From NCBI RefSeq assembly GCF_963966145.1, contig NC_091048.1, forward strand, positions 25,916,001-25,980,000: a stretch of DNA of 64,000 nt, written 5' to 3'. Numbering within the stretch: the stretch's first letter is position 1; each line of letters starts with the position of its first letter. The position numbers were made by a program, and so were the translations under genes. The notes under the pieces are model-generated. The model was not told where the DNA came from and did not search any database. It saw only the letters and a list, made by a program, of their open reading frames with translations. Below, piece after piece: positions 59,230 through 64,000 of the stretch. This DNA comes from Tenebrio molitor. Its lineage: Eukaryota; Arthropoda; Insecta; Coleoptera; Tenebrionidae.

Positions 59230-61005
59230 TAGTGAACCCAGTTTTAGATTCACTGAGTTTCGGAATTTCGAAGTTTCATTTGCGCATGCGTTAGATATGA
59301 AGATCGCCTTGGTCAGATTGTAATAGCAAATTTTAATAGTCAATAATTAATAATGACAATTAGAGTAAGGCCGGCCTGAGATATGACATTTGGTGGGGGA
59401 AATCTGCGCAGACAAAATATTCCAGTGGCGTAGCAAAACCGGTCACAGCAGAGAATAGCGGTCACAATAACAATCAGCTGATTTTCAATCTGTTGAACAC
59501 CCCTATTTTACGAAAAATAGACTTGTCCGACTGTTTTCCGTCTACGCGCACCCCAATAATAATGTCATCTCGGTATTAATTGTCAAATATTGGGTGGATA
59601 AGGCCCTTGGGCAAAAACCAATAAGTCTTGCACACGTTTTCTTCATGATAACTATCTATTTGAACACTTCTCAAAAACTGTTCGTTGTAATTAAAAAAAA
59701 ATAATTAAATTTTTCATTTATCATAATTCATAACGAATACCAGATACGTACTGCAATAAAGCGTTGATAATGAAGTGATACAGGAAAGTTGTGTAAATAA
59801 TAACGCGATGCAGTTTATCCTGGAGTTTTCCCAAATTTAATCCCAGATAATAAAAAAAAAAATCCTGTACCAGAGTCGCTTGGTTCCGGATGTTTATGGG
59901 CGTGCACACACTCGTCCTAATTACATTATGACAAAAAGCTCCCTCGGTTTTGATGATGCGGGCCAGCCAAGTCGAGTTAATCCGATAAGTTGAACTAAAA
60001 TTACCGCCAACGTGAAGATCGAGATGTTAATTATAACGATATTAGGAGTTACGTTGGTACCCCGCTTTATATTCGCCGAAATTAATTTTGATTACAGTAC
60101 TTTGCCAACTATAATACACTTTAATTAAATTTTAATTAGTTAATAAGAAAATTTTGACAAGCATTGTGCACCTAGTCACTACGAGACGCAGTTAATTTAT
60201 GAATGTAGCGACTAATAAACGTTATTAATGAGCTTTGGAGGGAGCTTAATCCGGAGCCGCTTAAAAATAGCACAATAAGAGCGTGCACATCGAACAAACA
60301 AATCGAAGGGGCGAGGGGATGCGAAGCTCGATTTCAGTTTCCGCAGGTTTATTTAAAAGCGAGTTCAACAGATGGTCGCTCATATGTAAATATTATTTTA
60401 GAAAAATGGAAATTCGACTGCGCGCAAATATATGAGATGTTTTAAGGTTGCTTCCCGAGGAGGCTGCAACAGTTTCGGCGAATGACTGAGCCGGAAAATC
60501 CGTCAAAGCATATTCAGGTTGGAAGTTTCATTGTCACAGGTAGGAAGGATAATATTTTGGTAGAGCGAGTCGGGGAGTGCTCCTCGACATATTATTCTTA
60601 AATTAAACGTCATCCTCTCGGATGGGTGGAATAACAAATTTGAAGAAACACAAATTAGCATAAAGCTCGAGCATTGAAACAGAACGAAACAGGATCGTCA
60701 AGTTGTACGCGATTATTTTTGCTCTTTTAGCTTTTAACAGGCAACTGCAGAATGCCGTGTGATGTTTAATGGTCCTGATCTGCATTTTCTTGAGAGTACA
60801 CGGAATGCACTCACTCACTGTGCTGATTGTGTTTACGTTCGCTCAAAACTAATGTTTCTTTCGCTATCTCGTCTGCTACTTCAAATAACTATAACTGTCT
60901 CGTATGTTACGACAGAGTGAATCTGTCAATTCTGTGCATTACATTATGTGGTGTGTGGTGTGTCTAGCTTCCTCTTGAAAGATTGTGTGGTATTTTTGTT
61001 CCACC
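59230..61005. other. Intergenic, no gene recognised
   Basis: About 59980-60600 is GC-richer. No repeats or domains were seen. Confidence 0.35.
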
Positions 61006-61191
61006 ATGATGCCAAAAATGTTTAACGTAGGTGAAAATGCATTTACGATAGAAAATCTTCGGCATTTAACAATGATCAATGAAGCATCTTGTGAAAGAAC
61101 TGTTTACAACTGGCACAATAAATTTCAAACTGTGAAGGTTTCGCTGAGCGATGATTTACGCGAAAGAGTTCAGTTATTGAAGGAAACGTGA
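61006..61191 (+). pseudogene. Mariner-like transposase N-terminal relic
   Basis: The 62-codon frame contains NEASCERTVYNWHNKFQTVK then VSLSDDLRERVQ. This matches the mariner helix-turn-helix pattern (S..TVY.WF..F..GR.SL.DE.R.GR). No catalytic DDD region follows, so it is a fragment. Confidence 0.55.
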
Positions 61192-61590
61192 CCGCTGTTT
61201 CATAGGAAATAAAATTCGTATGTTAAATGATTCCTTTTCAAAGATTTTAATTGACTGAAATGGAATAGATAGGGGATGTCACAGTGATAAAACAAAAGAA
61301 TCTAGCACCTTATTTTGGTTCGTTTTTGTTGGTAACAGCGTTTGTCAAATTTGACAGGTAAGATGTTTCTTCATATTGCGCGATTAGAAGCTACAAAAGG
61401 TGTGGTAACCCGTTGGGGAGGTGTTGGCGAAAGAAGGGAGTGATTAGTAAGTTGGTTCCAAAAAATATAGTTACCAAGAAGCAAAGATATGGCTCGTGAA
61501 ACCGGAGCAGCACAGTCAACTCGTTATACGGATTTGTTGAAGCTACAGCAAGTAGGAAAAGTTTTTTTTCAACGCTTGGAGTCACTACTA

Positions 61591-61722
61591 TACAGAGTGT
61601 CCCAGAACTACCTCCCCAGAGAAAAAAGGGAGTATTTGAGTAAATGTGATAATCTGAATTTTAAAGAAAAAAAAGGGATAATGCCTGTTTTCTGTGGGGA
61701 GGCAGTTTTGGGACAGGCTGTA
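61591..61722. mobile_element. Very short MITE, 132 bp
   Basis: The ends TACAGAGTGTCCCAGAACTA and the complement of TACAGCCTGTCCCAAAACTG pair across about 33 bp, with TA termini. It is non-coding. Confidence 0.82.
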
Positions 61723-61987
61723 TAAATAAACAAATGTTTTGGTGTTTTCTAGAATTTCTGGCAAGTGTTTAAGTTTGTGGTTTACAACATACTTAAGTCT
61801 GGTAGTTTTGCGTCACAATAACGCTTCATCTTATGTTACGCAAAAAAGACACTAGAGGAAATAAAACTATTAGAATAGCAATAAAAGACCAAATGTGTGT
61901 TTTGCGACTTTCACGTTGGTATTTCAAAAAATCTAGTTTCTAAAATAACTCAAAAAGACGAGAGTTTTTGAATTTAAAGATAAATCA

Positions 61988-62022
61988 AGTGGTTAGCGCT
62001 AACCACTATAGTGCTATAGCAC
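61988..62022. repeat. Two adjacent perfect palindromes
   Basis: AGTGGTTAGCGCTAACCACT (20 bp) is followed 3 bp later by GTGCTATAGCAC (12 bp). Function is unknown. Confidence 0.85.
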
Positions 62023-63116
62023 CAGTGGGTCTACTTGTGTGATAGATTTTGGATCTTAAAAGATTTAAATTTGCAAGTCATGCATATAAATATTTTTCAA
62101 ATTCTAAAGGTTTTAAAGGGAAATTTCAGTGTCTTTTGAGCGATTATATAAATTATCAAAAACTCATTTTGGAGCAAATTTTCGTATCAATTTAAAATAC
62201 CAATCCGTGCCCACGAATTGTGAATTAGAAATCGATTCAATGTCAAAACAGAAAATGAATGAAATATTACGGTTAAAGGAACAAAAGATGGATTTCTCTT
62301 AAACTTTCTTTCGATACTGTTCTGAAACACAATTTGAGCACGTCTCTTTAATTAAGTTTAGGTAAATTTTCCTAAAAAACAGTTTTATCTGAAAAAGTAG
62401 TCCGCTTTTTGTGCCTTTTTTTATCCAGATTTTGCTGTTCTTAATCTTAGGATAAGAACACAGGGGAAATCACATTAACATGCAAAACGTTATTTCTTCT
62501 TTTGTATTTTTCATTTTGTTCACTTTTTCATAGGTAAACAGATTTTGATTTATTTTTTTTTTTCTAATCTACGATATTGTCGGGTTCAATAAACTACAGA
62601 AAAAAATAAAAAATTCACGGATATCATAAAATGAAACAAAATAAAAAATTGCTTAAAATAATTAAAACAGTATACTTTTAGTCGGTTTTAATTTTTATTT
62701 CCTTTGCTTTTATGGTCTTAAATTTTTTTGTCAAAGGGTTGTTAATCATCATTTTAAAGATTCTTTCTACTGGTTTGAAGAATATGTCAAGCTTTCTCTT
62801 GACAGGCATTTATTTTTGTGGACCTAACTACAATCTTTAAACTTTATCAAAATTAGAGCCTCAGAGCAAGCACAGTTGTCGTTAGCAGGTTGCGTCTTAT
62901 AAACAATTTCTTTTTTTCTAGTTTGTTGTGTCCTGTTTTTGAATAGAAATCGTACCCCAAGACATCTTCAAAAAGTTTTAAGTGGCATAATTACATTCAT
63001 TATAAAAAAATCAAGGGAGAATACTGAAACGATTTATTCAAGAAATACTCGTAGACATACCAAAAAAAAAGAAGACAGATGTTCTCATTCCGGCTTTCTC
63101 ATTTATACATTTAAGT
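62023..63116. other. Intergenic, AT-rich, nothing recognised
   Basis: No coding or repeat signature was found. Confidence 0.4.
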
Positions 63117-63425
63117 CTATAAAATTACTAAATATAATATCTCCGCCACGCTTTGTAGGGTAAACTGCTTTAAACCTCCCCGACGACTGAATGAAATTTC
63201 TTGAGTCAACATAATTTCCACTTCTTTCTTGTCACCGTCATACATAACTGTACTATCTCGTTCGAACAAAAGTTGACAAAAGTACGACTCGAAACCTTGT
63301 TTGCGACCCTTCTGCCACTCGATTCCCAAATTTCCTCGGAATTCCCCTCTTCTTGCAAGCTCCATCCTGCAAGTCCCTTGTTGTCGAAACCGCTGCACAC
63401 AATCACTGCAAATTCCTGCACACAT
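63117..63425 (-). CDS. Candidate first exon or small gene, unknown product
   Basis: An ATG at 63425 opens 102 codons (MCAGICSDCVQRFRQQGTCR; later FESYFCQLLFERDSTVMYDG). A TATA box lies 44 nt upstream on the same strand. A possible donor, GGGGAG|GTTTAA, is near 63175, so the real coding part may stop there. No family is recognised. A second frame is also open over the same bases, which weakens the case. Confidence 0.3.
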   Translation of the reverse strand: MCAGICSDCVQRFRQQGTCRMELARRGEFRGNLGIEWQKGRKQGFESYFCQLLFERDSTVMYDGDKKEVEIMLTQEISFSRRGGLKQFTLQSVAEILYLVIL

Positions 63426-63468
63426 TTCCCTATAATTTAGCCATTTAGTCCCTCGGCCGCTCCGGTGG

Positions 63469-63476
63469 TATTTATA
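63469..63476 (-). promoter_or_regulatory. TATA box (TATAAATA) upstream of the 63425 ORF
   Basis: The minus strand reads CTACTATAAATACC. A start site 25-30 bp downstream would fall at about 63445, giving a leader of about 20 nt before the ATG at 63425. Confidence 0.35.
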
Positions 63477-64000
63477 GTAGCTGTTCCTGGGTCACTGTTT
63501 GATAATGCTGTGTATTCATGCCTATTCCTCCGCCGCCACAGGGAATAACATTGTTTGTGGTCTAGTAGCGTAATAATTCCACGTTGAAACGCATCACCGT
63601 TCATACATAACCAACAAAGAGAATAACTCTTTTATCGGGAAATAACGTCCGAAATTTCCGAGGAATCGAGAGTCAATATTAACGGTGGAAATTTCTCCTT
63701 TCTTATTTCGCCCGAGATTTATTTCGCGCTTTAGTTTCCAGTTGACCTAATAAAACCAGCAACGACTACATAATTACTTGCTTTTCCTTCGGATTTTCTC
63801 CGGTTTAAATCAGTCCCTGAGTCAACAACCGACTGCCGTTGGACGTTCGCAAACAATTCAGAAGTGTAACAGGCGTAAATGTTTTCTAAAATGGTGTACA
63901 ATGGATGTTAATTGATGAGCAAACAATGTCATTTTCACACGTGTGGACACTATAAGTACATCTAATTAGCATCACAGCGATGATTGAGAGATCGCTCCGT
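63477..64000. other. Window edge, non-coding
   Basis: No feature is supported here. The sequence could be promoter-proximal for the candidate gene at 63425. Confidence 0.3.

Noticed and set aside
62939..63163. 74-codon plus-strand frame
   Set aside because: It starts with ATG-like context only by chance, is lysine/arginine-rich from AT-rich sequence, and has no domain.

Overview
The window is eukaryotic and almost certainly insect. Genes are split by GT-AG introns, some of them 49-101 bp. The intergenic DNA is AT-rich and full of short inverted-repeat transposons. The best-conserved protein is an insect 5-HT7 serotonin receptor. A beetle is plausible but this is inference. All three supported genes lie on the minus strand. 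No rRNA, intact tRNA, CRISPR array or bacterial feature was seen.

Region 1 (about 1-6600) holds a two-pore-domain (K2P, TWIK-like) potassium channel gene. Two different 5' halves can be joined to the same two 3' exons. Each half encodes a complete TM1, cap and first pore loop, and each ends with a phase-1 donor exactly inside the first selectivity filter. One half is a single exon (2436-1197, giving a 675-aa channel). The other is a pair of exons (6174-5799 and 4421-4152, giving a 477-aa channel). The shared exons 1139-937 and 879-295 supply TM2, the second pore and TM4. This is the most interesting biology in the window.

Region 2 (about 7.4-9.7 kb) is transposon debris: a Tc1-type transposase relic, a palindromic MITE, a 1.1-kb terminal-inverted-repeat element and the 3' end of a LINE with a poly-A tail. 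Region 3 (10.5-12.5 kb) is a compact five-exon gene for a 556-aa protein of unknown function with a very lysine-rich C-terminus.

Region 4 (about 12.6-35.2 kb) is a long gene-poor stretch. It holds several MITEs, a LINE relic, a 20-bp minisatellite, tandem duplications and a non-coding segment present in two diverged copies 3.6 kb apart. Only one weak candidate exon (28009-28328) was found. Region 5 (36.0-45.35 kb) is the 5-HT7 receptor gene, with two coding exons separated by a 7.4-kb intron in the third cytoplasmic loop. That intron carries several MITEs and a tRNA-derived SINE.

Region 6 (about 45.4-64 kb) is again gene-poor. It contains MITEs, one interrupted by a second element with an 8-bp target duplication, degenerate tandem repeats and mariner-like transposase scraps. 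Near the right edge there is a possible minus-strand gene start with a TATA box.

The K2P channel and the serotonin receptor are both nervous-system membrane proteins. The sequence itself shows no functional link between them. Exon boundaries were inferred by eye from splice-site dinucleotides, reading-frame phase and protein continuity, with no transcript evidence.
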